The position numbers were made by a program, and so were the translations under genes. A stretch of 64,000 nucleotides of DNA from Certhia americana (lineage: Eukaryota; Chordata; Aves; Passeriformes; Certhiidae). The stretch spans positions 82,095,133-82,159,132 of the forward strand of contig CM031858.1 in assembly GCA_018697195.1 (NCBI GenBank), written 5' to 3'. Under the pieces are notes generated by a model. The model ran no database searches, had not been told where the DNA came from, and was given only the letters and a program-made list of their open reading frames with translations. Shown here in pieces: positions 1 to 12,488 of the stretch (positions are counted from its first letter, which is position 1; each line of letters starts with the position of its first letter).

Positions 1-1350
1 ATTGAGTTACCTGGTTTTGTGTCTAATAATAACAGGACATTAAATTTCCTTCAGCTAGCTCCTTCTTGAGTGCAATAAACTTTGTTTGCCCAAAATCCAT
101 TTTCTAGGTAGGTGTCTGGGTTCAGTTCAAGGAATTCAAAAGACTGAGATTGCACCACTGCCTTCAGAATTTGTTCCTTTGGATGACCATGTGCACAGTT
201 AAACTCATTTATGGTATATTTCTAATTTGAAATTCTTTGCCTTAAGGTTTTTACTGTGCTATTTTTAACCATGAGGTTAAAAATTATCTTGGGAACAAGT
301 ATTTTCTGCCTGTTCAAGTATTTGTGCAATACAACCAACTCAAATCTGGAAAAGATATAAAGCTATATCTGAGCTAAGCTAATCTGAGCTAATTTGTTGT
401 AAACTATTTCTGCTAACCCACAAGTAATGCTTGTGTATCTCTTCTAATTTTTATTATTTTCTCATCAATCTTCTTGAAACTTGCATAGCAAAGTCACTTG
501 TATAAGCTTTCTGTGCTGGGGTTCGTATTTTGGAATCATAGGTTCTTCAAATACAGACACATTGAAAAGTTATGTATTAGTAATCTACAAAATTTGGCAA
601 AAACTGTATCAATGTATCAAGCTATCAATGTATCCTTATTATATGCACCTGTTTTCCTGGCTCAGTAAGTGATGATTTTTGGAGAAAACACTGAAAAGTT
701 GAGGAGAGTTGCTGTAACTCATTAGTGAAGTACATTCACCTGTGGAAATTTCTACATTCAAGAGGCTTAAAAAACTGTGCAATGAGAGGACACATACAGG
801 ACATAGATAGCAGCAAAGTCTGTGATGAAGATCTGAAAAACCTGTATTGGCATCAGAGTCCAATATTCTGACCAATTTGTATTAGTTATTCCACACACTG
901 AGGATTTAAAGTTTAGCATCAAATTTACTTATTTCAATCTTTTTTGACATTGCATGGAAATTTGATTTTGCGAGGTGATAGAGCAACATACTTGAATCCC
1001 AACACAAGTACAAGTAATACAGCTGGAATAAATAGTTGAATCACAGTATTAACATAATTCTCAATAATATGCTCACTATCCTCAGCTGCTGGAAAGATGT
1101 ATATGACAAGAATCCAGATCACATCTGTCATTCTCATCAAAAGCCTTTTTCTTTGTTGTTCAGTTTTTATACTCTGTGTTGTTCACACTCTGTATTGGGT
1201 ACCTTATCAAAAGCTGTGTGACTATTTCTGCACTTTTTATTAACCAAGGGGCAGAAAAGTGGTTGACCCACTCAGATGGTACTATTGGTTGATTTACACA
1301 ACTAGTACAGCCAGTTGATCCACTCCACTTATAGAGGTGGCTGATCACAG
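1..1350. other. Unique AT-rich sequence, no gene seen
   Basis: No repeat family, RNA gene or credible exon is visible. The open frames here (at most 78 codons) overlap on both strands, have no recognisable domain and lack coding-like composition. The stretch ends at the tail of a minus-strand SINE. Confidence 0.6.
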
Positions 1351-1476
1351 GTCACAGAATATCCTGAGCTGGAAGGAACTCACAAGGATCATCAAGTCCA
1401 ATTCTTAAGTGAATGGCCCACACAGGGGTTGAACACACAACCTTGGCACCATGATCTGACCAACTGAGCAAATACT
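1351..1476 (-). mobile_element. tRNA-derived SINE with CR1 tail (TguSINE1 type), minus strand
   Basis: Read on the minus strand, this begins with a tRNA-like head: an A-box-like stretch (CTCAGTTGG) near 1470 and a B-box-like stretch (GTTCAACCCC) near 1430. A spacer with CACTTAAGAATTGGACTTGA follows, and then a CR1-like 3' tail (CAGGATATTCTGTGA) near 1352. This order of tRNA head, linker and CR1 tail is that of the passerine SINE TguSINE1, which is thought to be mobilised by CR1 enzymes. The head is diverged and 5' incomplete, so it is a fossil insertion and not a tRNA gene. The family name is recalled, not searched. Confidence 0.85.
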
Positions 1477-2116
1477 CTCAACTAATGTAGCCATTTATAC
1501 AGAAGACAACCATCCAGTCCTCTTTGTGGTTAGTTCAGATTTCTTTGTAGCCATGACCACTCCCAACATTCCTTCTGAGCTTCTTGAGAATGTCACCATC
1601 CAAATCCCCTGGGAGCCTTCTGACATTTTGGGTCATTGATTAGTCACAGTGAGATAGGCTCTTGACAAATTGTAATGTTAGGAACATTAGAATTGCCTTT
1701 CTTTTTATACTGTTTTCTGACCTGCATTTGCATCCTTAAACTTAGTCGTCACTAGCTAATTAAATCATTGCTTAAGAAAAGGTGAATTTTCAGATCAAAC
1801 TTGGACCTGAGGTGATGGCAGATGGGCTGGAGTCATAGCACTGGTCTAGTGGGATATGAAAATTAATTCCATGAAGAGAGGTAGAAGATGAAGTAAAGTT
1901 AGAAGATTATGTAACACAGCCTCAAGTCCAAAGTAGAAGTATATCTTCTATATTTGTGCCATTCAGTGTAAGTCATCTCAGTGTTCCTTCGTCATGCAGC
2001 CAAGTATTGTGTTCTCCTTAAATTGTCACATTAAAACAGGAGAAATTGTAGTTGTCCATCAGTTGTGCTCCTCAAATTGTTTTTAATGACATTTCTTTCC
2101 AAGGTAACATCTTCCA
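1477..2116. other. Spacer between two SINEs, nothing recognised
   Basis: Unique AT-rich sequence between two oppositely oriented SINE copies. No open frame above 60 codons and no repeat family recognised. Confidence 0.6.
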
Positions 2117-2255
2117 TTTTAGCTCAGTTGGTCTGAGCATCGTGATAAAAAACACCAGGGCTGTGGATTCAGTCCCTATATAAACCATTTACTTAAGAGC
2201 TGGACTCGATGATCCTTCTGGGTCCCTTCCAACTCAGGCTATTCTGTGATTCATT
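2117..2255 (+). mobile_element. tRNA-derived SINE with CR1 tail (TguSINE1 type), plus strand
   Basis: A tRNA-like head starts with TAGCTCAGTTGG (A box) near 2119. A B-box-like GGATTCAGTCCC lies near 2165, and the linker CACTTAAGAG-like stretch follows near 2190. The CR1-type tail contains GGACTCGATGATCC, GGTCCCTTCCAACTCAGG and ends ATTCTGTGATTC near 2252. It is the same family as the minus-strand copy at 1351-1476, with the two heads facing each other about 640 bases apart. It carries many substitutions, so it is an old inactive insertion. Confidence 0.9.
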
Positions 2256-2628
2256 TCTGTGGTTTGTTCAGATAGTCTTAGTTATGGTGTTCATTCTCTT
2301 AAAACGGTGTATTTCCAATACACCCTCTGACTAAGGACAGGTATTGCACTCCAGGATAGCTGCTCTGTCGGTCATGGCAGGGACCATCAAGGAGCCCTCA
2401 GTGTCACCTAACTCAGCCATGAGGAGCTCTAATGTCCTTGAAAGCTGTACCAAATTCTGCCAGATTGCCTTTCCACAATCCAATGGATCAAAGGTACACT
2501 TCCCTTTGTCTGGTAACAGGCAATTTGAGCCTAAATGTAAAATTTTCTATGTGCTAGAAATGAATGTGTCATGGGTAGCAGTGCAAAATATAACCAAAAT
2601 TTTCTATTCTATCACCATCGGATGAAAC
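2256..2628. other. Unique sequence, no gene seen
   Basis: Spacer between a SINE and the LTR that follows. A 93-codon frame at 2344-2625 has no recognisable domain and is treated as chance. Confidence 0.5.
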
Positions 2629-3291
2629 TGGGGTGTGGGGGTGGTGTAGTTTTCTGTAATGGCCAACTGTCACAAACCTGCTGGGGCAGTTTTCTTATCT
2701 CTTCCACAACCCAGCCTGCCTCCAGGGAGAGATCTTTGCTGATGGGACAGTGAGTCTCACTGATAGAATTGCATCATCCCACTAGGAAATGCTCCAGCCA
2801 GGGGGAGAAGCCAAGCATTCCTACCTGGATAAAAATCTGGGAGTTGGAACACCAAGGCAGCCTTTCCACTGGATTCCCAGAGGAAGACCAGGCCCATCTA
2901 TCACCACTGGACCTTCAGTGGAAAACTCCACTTTTCTCCAGGAGCATCACTTCAACAGAGCCACATCTGCCACTGGGACTGCAGCCACCATTGAATGGGA
3001 CTGCCACCAACACCCTGACCCACAGGGTGTCAGGTTGTATCCTGAGTCTGTCAGTGGGGTTTGTTTGTTTACTTGTTTGTTTGTTCTCTTTTGTACATTT
3101 TGTGTGTGTTTTGGTTTTATTGTTTATTTTAGTTCCCCTAATAAAGAACTGTTATTCCTATTCCCATCTCTTCACCTGAGAGCCCCTTAATTTCAAAAGT
3201 TATAATAATTTGGAGGGAGGGTGTTTAAATTCTCTATTCCAAGGGAGGTTCCTGCCTTCCTTAGCAGACACCTGTCGTTCAAACTGCGACA
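2629..3291 (+). mobile_element. Solo LTR of avian ERVL type, plus strand
   Basis: This is one LTR-sized unit (about 660 bases) that starts TGGGGTG and ends GCGACA. It carries a GTTT/TTTG-rich stretch (3057-3087) and a polyadenylation signal AATAAA at 3140-3145, followed by AACTGTTATTCCTATTCCC and then the end segment with CCTGCCTTCCTTAGCAGACA. I recognise this as a common songbird ERVL LTR. No internal retroviral region, primer-binding site or second LTR follows, so it is a solo LTR left by recombination. The five flanking bases (GAAAC at 2624-2628, GAATG at 3292-3296) match only partly, which fits an old insertion or slightly wrong ends. Overlapping open frames at 2769-3190 lie inside it and are not genes. 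Confidence 0.88.
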
Positions 3292-6200
3292 GAATGTCAT
3301 AATAGACAAGACTATTGTACAAACAGGCAACACAGAAAAGGTTTGACTGCTGGAGGTGGCTCTTGTTTGAAAATTATAAACAAAGCAATGAGAACCTGAA
3401 GAAGAAAGTTCTGGGAACATTTTTTAAAAAGAACCCTCAAAATGTATATTTTTACATTATAGAACTGCTGACCATGAAACAACCTGAAGGAATGGTAAAA
3501 AATTTCTTCACCAACAGAAGGTAGACAGGAGGTACTGGCAGATCATATTCCTGTGATTCTGTTCAATACATTCATGTAACACATGACTGTATTATATATA
3601 AACTGGAATACAATGACAAAACCAGGTGTCACCAAGTCTACAAAGCATGTCAGACATATAAAACATTAGGAATATTTTTGCAGAACTTCACATTTCAATT
3701 TACCTGAATGTGTTACAGACTTAGTACAAAACCAAATTATTTTAAAGGAGGTTTTTTTTCTTCATCTCGAGATATTTTTTTTATTTGTTGCTCAAATAAA
3801 ACACTAAAATCAAATAGGAAATATATGCTGAAAAAATGGATAAAAACATGTCTATGGAAGAACATCATATGCTAAAATAGTATCAGAAACTCAGCCCAAG
3901 GAATGTTGAAATGTGCTTTTTTCTGAATATATAAAATGGAAATAGATGTAATCCACATACCAGATGTTAAGTTTAAAAAAGAACAACAACCTCCTTGAGG
4001 TGGACTCTATTTTTGCTTCAGTAAATATGTGGGTTTTCTTTATTTGAATTAAGACAGATAGCTAAAATGTGTCCTAAAGACAGTAAGCTAAACTATATAA
4101 ATCAGTAAACCAGCAGGCATACGTACAAAACTTAAAAGTAAAATAGCAAGATTGCAATATAGTTGCTTTTTAGTGTACACCTTTAGATGCCATAGGAAGT
4201 TAATTTTTTTCAAAGAAGTCTCCACCTGGCTAACTCACTAAATACCAATTGTGCTGAATGGGAGCTTGGTTAAAATTATTACATCAGACTCAAAAGGGTA
4301 TTGAGGTCAGTCTGTTGTGCAACAACTTCCACAGAAGAAATGCAGTTTTTAAGGATTTGTTTGGTGTATTTAACAAGTAGGTAGAAATCTGCTCTTACAG
4401 TCTGCAATGGATTCTTGAAAGCACAGCAATACTGAGCATTCTGGATTGTTGAGAGAGAATCAACAGTATCTCAACGTGTCAAGATTGATGTCACCATGGC
4501 AAGATACAAAATCCAAAAGAAATAAAAACAAAACGAGGCTAATCAGGATGTTCAGTCTAGTTCACTGGGAATTATCATGTCATCAAATGGAGTTTTCAGA
4601 GTAGCTAGTTTTGTTTGGAGCTGGTGCAAAGAAGCAATTCAACAGCAAGGAAATTTCCAGCAAGGAAACTCTTCCCCTCTGTCAGGCCAGTAAAGACATC
4701 TTTAGACATCTTGTTGGGATGATAAGCATGGTTGTGTTTAGACTAATTGCTCTTTGCTCACAAAGGTCTTTGCAGGGATTGGGCACCTAAACACCTCCTT
4801 TCCTCCTGTTTCTTTTCTCTCGTTCTCCAGCAGCAAATTTATTACAATACAATCAAGCAATTATAGCTACAGTTCTTATTTGCTAGAAGCTCCCCTGTTG
4901 GAAGCTGAGGGATGTTGCTAACTGCTGAACTGGGGATGTGAGGAAGGTATAGAATGCTCATTATAATTTTCCTTAGGTTTTCTTCAGGAATTTGACTACA
5001 CAGGTTTTGAGGGACATGCATTGCTGCAGAGACCCCCAAGGAAAGCACAGAGCCTCCAAAGACCAGCATGTTATGTAAAACATGTTTCTATAGGAAATGT
5101 AGGAGCAAAGAGGATCAAAGTCATGCGTAGATTTCAAGTCTGCCTTTGCCTTGTTCAACCATAATTCTGAGTGTCTTCAGACTTCTGTGAAGCTTGTGAC
5201 CAGCATTGTCCTAAATCCAGTGTAGAAAGACTTTCTTTCCTCCTTGTAGTCCTTTCGGTCATTGCAAAAATGCAGTTTTTCTACCCCTCACTGTCATAAA
5301 TTTTCAGCTTACCACTTATAATTCTGTCTTGATAGTCTCATATCTCTGAGTGGCAGTAGATATGAGTCACATTAATCCATTGTATTCAGCTTTATGAACT
5401 TCTCAGAACCCATGTCTGGTGCCAATTTGTGTCACTTTGGGTGACTGAATAGATGAAGGTAATGCATTCATGTCATCGCCACGGTCGCTTGCATGCTGTT
5501 TGCACAAACATGGTTCTTGCCAATGAAGGCTGTCACCCCTGTCATTGGATCAGGTCTCTTTCAAGACTAATCCCCAAGTGTGTTAGTGCAAGTATTTCTT
5601 CCACATCTAAAGATTCTGCCTGATTAACCTCTCTGTGTGGTCTGAATCTGATTTTCTTGCATTGAGCTGTGCCAATATACTTATGTTTAAACAAATAAAC
5701 AAAAACTCAGAAAGGCCATAAACCTTAGAAAAGAGTCCTATTGGCTGCTTCTGCCTGAGACAGAACTCAGTCTAACAAACTACAGAAGCCAAATAGATAA
5801 AAGTGAAGAATACATAGCTATTCAACAAGAAGCAACATATTTAGGACCATTTTGTGACAATCTTTGAATAAAAATCTGAGTACAGAATAGAAAAAAAAAA
5901 CCAACAAAAAAAAGCATGAATAAATGCTTTTACATTTCCTGATACTTCATAAAATAAGAGAAAATAATTTCTGTGTGAAATTAATATTATTTTTTGAGTT
6001 CTGGTAATCCACTGGGAAGTGGGAGGGACATATTTTGATGTTAAGGAAATAGTTTCTTTTACCTAAAACGAAATAGTTTTCTTTAATCCTGAACATGCTT
6101 TGATATGTAAAGCTGACAGAAAGACATTAATAAGCAAAATAATTTTATATAAAATCAACTAAACATTTTGTAGTTTGATTTTTTTCCTTCATTGAATATA

Positions 6201-6584
6201 CTTATATACAAAGAAAGTTTCCATTCTTCCCTGGAAAACATATGATAACTTTAGAATGTATCAGAAACAAATAGGCAAGGTAAAATGTATGTGTAAAAGG
6301 CACCAAGGTACTCATTTGGGAGGTTAAAGACCCAAATTCAAGCTGTTGTTTTGAATCAAGCAACTTTACCCTTATGTTGTATTTTTTGTTTGGCAGCCCT
6401 CTTACCAAAATATTTTTCAAAGATGAGCATCAATAAAGATGTACAATATGCTTATATGAAGCATTTCACTGTTCTAACAGTAAAGATAAATTGCAAAAAA
6501 CAAAGAAGGAGAGGATAGAAACAATTTGACTACTGACCTCTGGCTCAGCTGCAATCAAAAACTTACACTAATCCAGGCTCTGGA

Positions 6585-6614
6585 TTATATATATATAATA
6601 TTATATTTATAATA
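6585..6614. repeat. TA-rich simple repeat
   Basis: A run of alternating TA units followed by interrupted TAT/TTA units. Low complexity only. Confidence 0.85.
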
Positions 6615-6862
6615 CCCAGTGTATTTCAGAAGATATTTTTAAATGTTATCTAGAATTTGAGAAAAAAATATTCTCAGGAGAGCTTATGAAAATTAGGATT
6701 GTGTGGCATTGCTTTGAAGGACTTGCTCACAAAATTGTCAAAAAAACCCAAACCAAACAAACAAATATCCCCTTAAGAGAACAAGGACAGTATTTTTGTC
6801 TTATTTGCAAAGAAAATACAATTACCATCACAAGGTCTGTTTCAAAGTAGAGAACAAAAATA

Positions 6863-6891
6863 GGAGTAAATCTTTGGGTAAGATTTACTCC
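6863..6891. repeat. Perfect 12-bp inverted repeat (short hairpin)
   Basis: GGAGTAAATCTT at 6863-6874 is followed by a 5-base loop and its exact complement AAGATTTACTCC at 6880-6891. The stem is too short for a microRNA precursor. No repeat family or neighbouring element is attached to it. Confidence 0.8.
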
Positions 6892-8022
6892 AGTTAAACC
6901 CTAATCTTTAATAAAACAGGGACTTTTTTTACCTTTATGTATTTCAAAATACGCATCAAATATGACAAAAATTTAAGAGACCGGTAACTCAGTGCCTATT
7001 TCCCTATGGAAACTGGGCTCCTCACATTGAAGTGATGCTTCCATCTGTTTTTCACACCATGCAATCATTTTTCAGATAAAACACATACAAAATACTTAGG
7101 GAGCAAATACCATTTCAGCAGAATAAAATTTCACAAAAAAATACTTTAGAAAGTTGAAACATTGCTGTATGAGCAATACCTGAGAAAATTCTCTGCCATA
7201 AACAGATAGCAGAAAAATACTAGCAAAAACTTTGCCATTTACTCAATTTTCAGATCCTTGACTGCAACAATTTTTATAATGATGTGACATTAATTGCAAC
7301 TCTCCAATTACTATTTTCAGTTGACACAACTACGTAAAACATATGAGGACAATTAATTTGTCATTTCTTTTCAAATTTACATATCTTTTATGACAATTAT
7401 TGGGGTTTTCGATTAAAATAATTTCTTTCAAGTGAAGGTGCTACTTGTGTTGTCTCAAATGAGTAATTCAAGTTTCCTGTCTTATTCTCTTCTTTAACTG
7501 ACCTTTGCCACATATCTTTGTACACTATAATTGATGTTTTTCTGCTAAGGAAAAAAGAGTAATACTTTGAAGGAGATTGCCTTTGCCAGCACAAGAAATC
7601 AGATTTTTTGCTGAGTTAGTTTAATGTATGCTGAATTATAATGTTCACATGCTCACTGGAATCAAGACAAATGAACAGAAACACATTCTGAACATTCATC
7701 ATTTTTCTAGCAAGCTACAGTCACATGAGAAACTGTTTAGTATTCACAGAGTGGTCACAATTAATTTTTATGTATTTGGTTAAGCTTAATAAGCCCTTTC
7801 TCCTTAGCATATTGTGACTACCTCTTGAATTAAGAACCATTTAAAAATACTTACAAGACGGATGTCAAATAATGAAAAGAGTAGACCTTTTATATTTGTC
7901 TAGTAGTATCACCTACAGCAAGTTACGGAAAGAGCTTGTTTGCCCTTGAAAACATTAGTGTCCCCTTCAGTAATGACACTGCACCATAATTCAGAACACC
8001 ATTGAATGAACCATCACATATC

Positions 8023-8160
8023 AGGGAAAGCCCATTCCAGTGCCTAACCACCCTCTGGGTGGAGAAAACTTTTTCCAGTATCCAACCTTAACTTCCCCTG
8101 ACGCAGCTTAATGAGCTTCCCTCAGGTCCTATCACTGGTCACCAGAGAGATCAGTGCCTA
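8023..8160 (-). mobile_element. CR1 LINE 3' fragment, minus strand
   Basis: On the plus strand this shows the complement of the CR1 3' region: GCCCATTCCAGTGCCTAACC, CACCCTCTGGGTGGAGAA, then CCTATCACTGGTCACCAGAG and ATCAGTGCCT. These blocks occur in the same order in avian CR1 between the reverse-transcriptase gene and the 3' tail. Only about 140 bases are kept; the tail and all coding sequence are missing. Confidence 0.88.
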
Positions 8161-9560
8161 ATCACCAACTGGCAATTGCTCTAAAGTAAGGAGGAAGTAT
8201 GGTGTATTTCCCTGATGCTGCTGAACTGTAAATTGTACTTTCCTAGGGTAGTCCCTTTTCACATCACACTCTCTCTTTAGCCAGTGAAAACAATAATAAC
8301 GCCACTACTGCATAGTGTCTACATTGCTATAGTTGTACAGCATCAAGATCAATTGCCTTCCTTTCTTCTGGTGAGAACCCTCTGTAGTGATTTATAAAGC
8401 ATTTTACCAACAGATTGAAAAGAAAATGTTTACAAAATGTGAGACCACAAATGGAAAAATGCAGAGAGTATTGGAATGTTGTTAAAAGTTTTGTTCTTAT
8501 CATCATCATCATCTTGTTCTTAGCTACCTTCATATGGAACTACAATTTCAGTCTCTGCCCATTAACACCATAAACCAATTTAATATCCAAGTTTATATTT
8601 CAAAGATAAATACCTATGGATTATTATAAATTAGGTCATTATTACACTGATAGAAGTGTCAAACATTTGAATGTCTTAAATCAACATGCCAATGGTATTT
8701 TTTTTCATAATTTCTTTCATGACTGAAAAGAGAAGGTCATATATTTTCTCCATGTACATTGGGTTTTCAGTTTATTTGAGCACAAATGTGTCTTCATACT
8801 TTTCAGCTGGGCCTGGGAATTCCTTGACATCTACCCACAATGTAGGATTCCCATAGAAATTGAAAACAAGATCTAGCTACTATTTAGATCTCCTTTCCCT
8901 CTGCCCAGTCCTACCACTTGTTTCTCTAAACATCTCCCAACATCCACAGGGGTGTAGTGCAGTGGTAATTCCATGTCAGTTTCCTGGCTCAGTGCACTGA
9001 TCCATCACCAGAAGAAGCCCTCCAGAGATAAGATCTGTGCATCATTTTGTGCTGCACAAAACCGGGGCTCCCGGCATCTAGAGTGATGTCAGATTTATTT
9101 GTTATCTTTATTCCTTTTTTTTTACCCTACCATTTTATTGGAATCTTATTAAAACCTCTGTTTTATTACGTTATTTGTTTCCAGGCCTGTATCATTGAGC
9201 TCAAGAAAGAACCTGTGATGTTCCTCTCTCTCACCTCCTGTACTGGCACAGACCAGTTTCAATTTCTGCATAAGCATCTATGAAAGTGTCTGCAGGAGGA
9301 CTTCTGCTTAGAACAGTTCTTTTTAGTGATCCTGTTTCCCTCTCCCTTCCATCCTAGTGTGCAAAAAATGCACAGCAATACCACCCTTACTTGTAATTTT
9401 TAAAAACCTGACAAATGGACAAATTTCAGTCACCAATTCTATTTTCTAGCAATCTGAGTTCTCTCTCCAGCCCTGTGCTGAAATAGATATTGTCCTTATT
9501 CATTAGGGCTGGCAGTTAAATTTAAAAACACAAATGATCTTCAGCTAGCTATTAGAGGGT
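8161..9560. other. Unique sequence, no gene seen
   Basis: No recognised repeat or exon. A short ATC repeat (five units) lies just upstream of 8514. The 78-codon frame at 9047-9283 has a hydrophobic middle but no start context or splice signals that would support it. Confidence 0.5.
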
Positions 9561-9990
9561 TCTCCTCTTTATGATGAAAAGAAGTGTTTCAGTTCAGCTC
9601 TGTTTGTGCCTGGCCATGTATCCCATTGGTCCAGATCCTGATCCCTGGGACTGATTTCTCAGATTCACCTCAGACCTACCTCATAACGTGTACTTGCATG
9701 ATAATCACTGGGCCATGGTCACCATCACTGGACCTGATCCTGACTTCTGTTCACAGTTTGACCTTGGACTTGCCTTTTCTCCATGGTCTTACCCAATGGG
9801 CTGGAGCCTTTGATGGCCCTGGTTATCTTTCTCAGGTCAGTCCTGCCTAGTCTTGGGGTGGTGAGGCTGAGCCTCAGCTACCATGGTCTCTGTCCTGCCC
9901 TGATAGCAGATTAGGGTCACCACCTGTTGGAAAGCAGCTGGGTCTTTCTGCTCCCCAGCATAACAGTGTGACAGGGTGTCATGCAGCTGT
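9561..9990. other. GC-richer segment of unknown nature
   Basis: Base composition rises clearly above the flanks. The segment repeats short motifs such as CCTGATCC (near 9636) and GGACCTGATCCTGA (near 9731), and has several TGG/CCA-rich words. An 88-codon frame (9584-9850) covers part of it but shows no recognisable domain. It could be a diverged LTR or LINE untranslated region whose family I cannot name, or a local GC-rich patch. Confidence 0.3.
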
Positions 9991-12488
9991 GTACGCCTTT
10001 GTTTGATCTGCATGATTGTTATTGAGCACTTTAAAGGACAAAATTAAAACTGATGTATTGGTTGCACAAACCTCCTGGACCAGAGGGGGAAAAAAAAAAA
10101 AAACCAACAGATTGGAAGTAAAATGAAGGCTCAGTTGAATGGTTCATCTAACATCATTAAAAAAGCAAGAGGATACAAAAGTGAAGGAGAAAATTAATAA
10201 ATACCAGGAATAAAACTGACAGGTTTTGACTGCATCTCAAACTTTAAATAATTGTGAGAGGCTAGAGGCTCCTGGGATGATTTACAATGAATACTAACAA
10301 AAAAGCTTGTTGACCTTAAGCAAATAAATCCATGACTCTAAAGGTTGTGCTGGTCTGACATAATTCAATATGCATAGTATAAAAAAAAAATTGTGTAAAC
10401 TACTCAGCTCACACCTCACATAAATTAATAGATGTTGTCAGATGAACACTGAAGTCAGGACGTTATTGGTACTTGAGAGAAAGTTTCTTCCAGAACTCAA
10501 TTCATGCTCATTCTTCAAGCTCTCTGTAGAGCACTATTTTGTAACTATATATACATATATATAAATATATATGTCTGCTTTGCCATTTAATGGTACTTGA
10601 GAAACATTATTCAGTTCTTTACTGTTTAATAAAAATGCCTAAAAACAGTCAATGTTTCAGCAAATGAATTTGAGTCTAACTGTCCCTTCCAGTGGAAAAG
10701 TGAGGGCAAGGATGGAAAATCTGAGATTTCTCAGAGACCTAGCTCTTCAAGGAAGCTGATCATTGTTTATTATCCCTGTGGGGACTCATTTTAAACGATA
10801 AACAAAAGTCTGGAGTGGCTCTGTGAACAAATGTATGCAAGGTCTTTATCTTCTAAAAATTAGTATCAGTGAGGAAAACAGACTTTATCTTTAGGATTCT
10901 GTGAGTCTTACATCATCTTAAGTCTGACAGCAGGAGACTTCAAAAATCATACTATTATCATTCTCTCCACATTTTTCTCTGTAGTCTTACACCAGAAGAT
11001 GAAGGGTGAAAGTTAATAGTGTTAAAACGATTAATTTACATCAATTTTCCAACTTTCATTTCAATAGTGTGTTGGAAGACAGAATCTAATGTCAAATTCT
11101 GCCTATCCTTACCACCTGAGGAAAAATGCACAGGGCTCTTTATTGCCCTTGACTACTGATACTTTGCTACTATTCATGTTGTTCAGTCAGGATCGGGTCC
11201 TACTGTGTTGTGAGCTGTAAAATCCAAAAGACAGAATTTTTGCTCTAGAAACAATATATTCAAAATCAAAAAAAGGGGAAAATGCACCCATGCACAATAA
11301 GACAAGTAAAAGGTATTAAAACATCACTTACCTTTTATTGAAATTGTTTTTTCAGAAAAGGAACAATTTATCTATTTCCTAGAAATCACCTTGAAATTAA
11401 GATACAGGGTGTGAATTGCTAACAGAAATAGTAATTATATATACAATTCATATCGCTTTTACAGACTATAAATCATCATGGAGGTGTTTGCTCACAACTT
11501 CATCTCTAATAGGTCCTTTTTTAATGTCTTTAGTAATTTTGTCTTGTTTATTGTTGAAAAATGTCTCACCATTCTCCTGCTCACTGAGATGAAACTACAT
11601 CTCTTTTTCTTACTGCTGCTTCTCAGGAGTATGAAACACAAATGAGTTACACCTCATCAAACCTCACATTTTTCTTCTGTGATATAGCTAGTCATGTTTT
11701 CTTGCAGGTACATAATTCAACTTGCAGATGTCTCATCAGCATCGCTCTCTCCTTGACACCTGTCAACTCTTTGTCCTCCTGGTGAAGGTGTTCAGTGCAT
11801 TATTATTCCAATCTGAGGAAAGTCCTTGGAAAGTTTCTGTCAATAGAGTGTGTAGGACCATTGACATACAAACTCATAGCTTTCTCTAAGCCACTATTCA
11901 AGAATGGCATGAGTCAGAAAGCTAAGGTGATAATGAAAAATACTCATTACATCCCTTAGGAGTCAGAGACAAATCAAATTGCTGCATGTTCTGAGGCTCC
12001 TAATCCTTCAGCAAGCTCAATGCACATAATAGAGTACCTCAAATCACAAATTTGCATAGCTGGATGTAAGATTTCATTTTTAATTACCTGACCTGTGTGA
12101 AACTACTTAAAAAGTGGCCAGAATGTTTTTTTTTCCTATTTCAGCGCTGAAATAAGGTATCCAAAAGACACCATGCTATACCATATTTATTACCTGGCAT
12201 GCTTTAAAGGGCAGAAGTAGGCAGCATGAACAAACAGTAAAGGTTGAAAAAAACCCGCTAAAGTTCAGATATGTTACTGACAAGGACTGATGGCCTAAAC
12301 AGAGATATCAGTGACTCTCACATGCAAGGAAAGGACAAATGCTGACAGGTGAGACTATCACAATTTTGTCAGAAAATCATGATCTTCAGGATTTTTGCAG
12401 TAACTTTTTCTAGGCCTGTGATCTCTTGCAAAGTCAGTGCAGCATTTCTGAACCATATCAGATTGAAAAACACACAGAGGTAAGTGAT
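9991..12488. other. AT-rich unique stretch, no gene seen
   Basis: It contains an A tract near 10089-10102, an A tract near 10381-10390 and an AT/AC dinucleotide tract at 10545-10573. No recognised mobile element or exon. Confidence 0.55.
10545..10573. repeat. TA-rich dinucleotide tract
   Basis: Imperfect alternating TA with one ACAT interruption and one AAAT interruption. Confidence 0.8.

Larger units (their letters stand above)
3292..8022. other. Long AT-rich unique stretch, no gene seen
   Basis: About 4.7 kb with no recognised repeat body. Small landmarks are short A tracts near 5891, a TA-rich dinucleotide tract at 6585-6614, and a perfect 12-bp inverted repeat at 6863-6891. Open frames do not exceed 75 codons and match nothing I recognise. 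Confidence 0.55.

Noticed and set aside
2117..2190. Possible tRNA gene
   Set aside because: A and B boxes are present but the cloverleaf is worn and the sequence continues into a CR1-type tail, so it is a SINE head.
2769..3190. Two overlapping frames of 136 and 133 codons with a hydrophobic end
   Set aside because: Both lie inside the ERVL solo LTR; the hydrophobic end is encoded by its GTTT-rich stretch before the polyadenylation signal.
8499..8513. ATC trinucleotide run
   Set aside because: Only five units; too short to list as a separate microsatellite.
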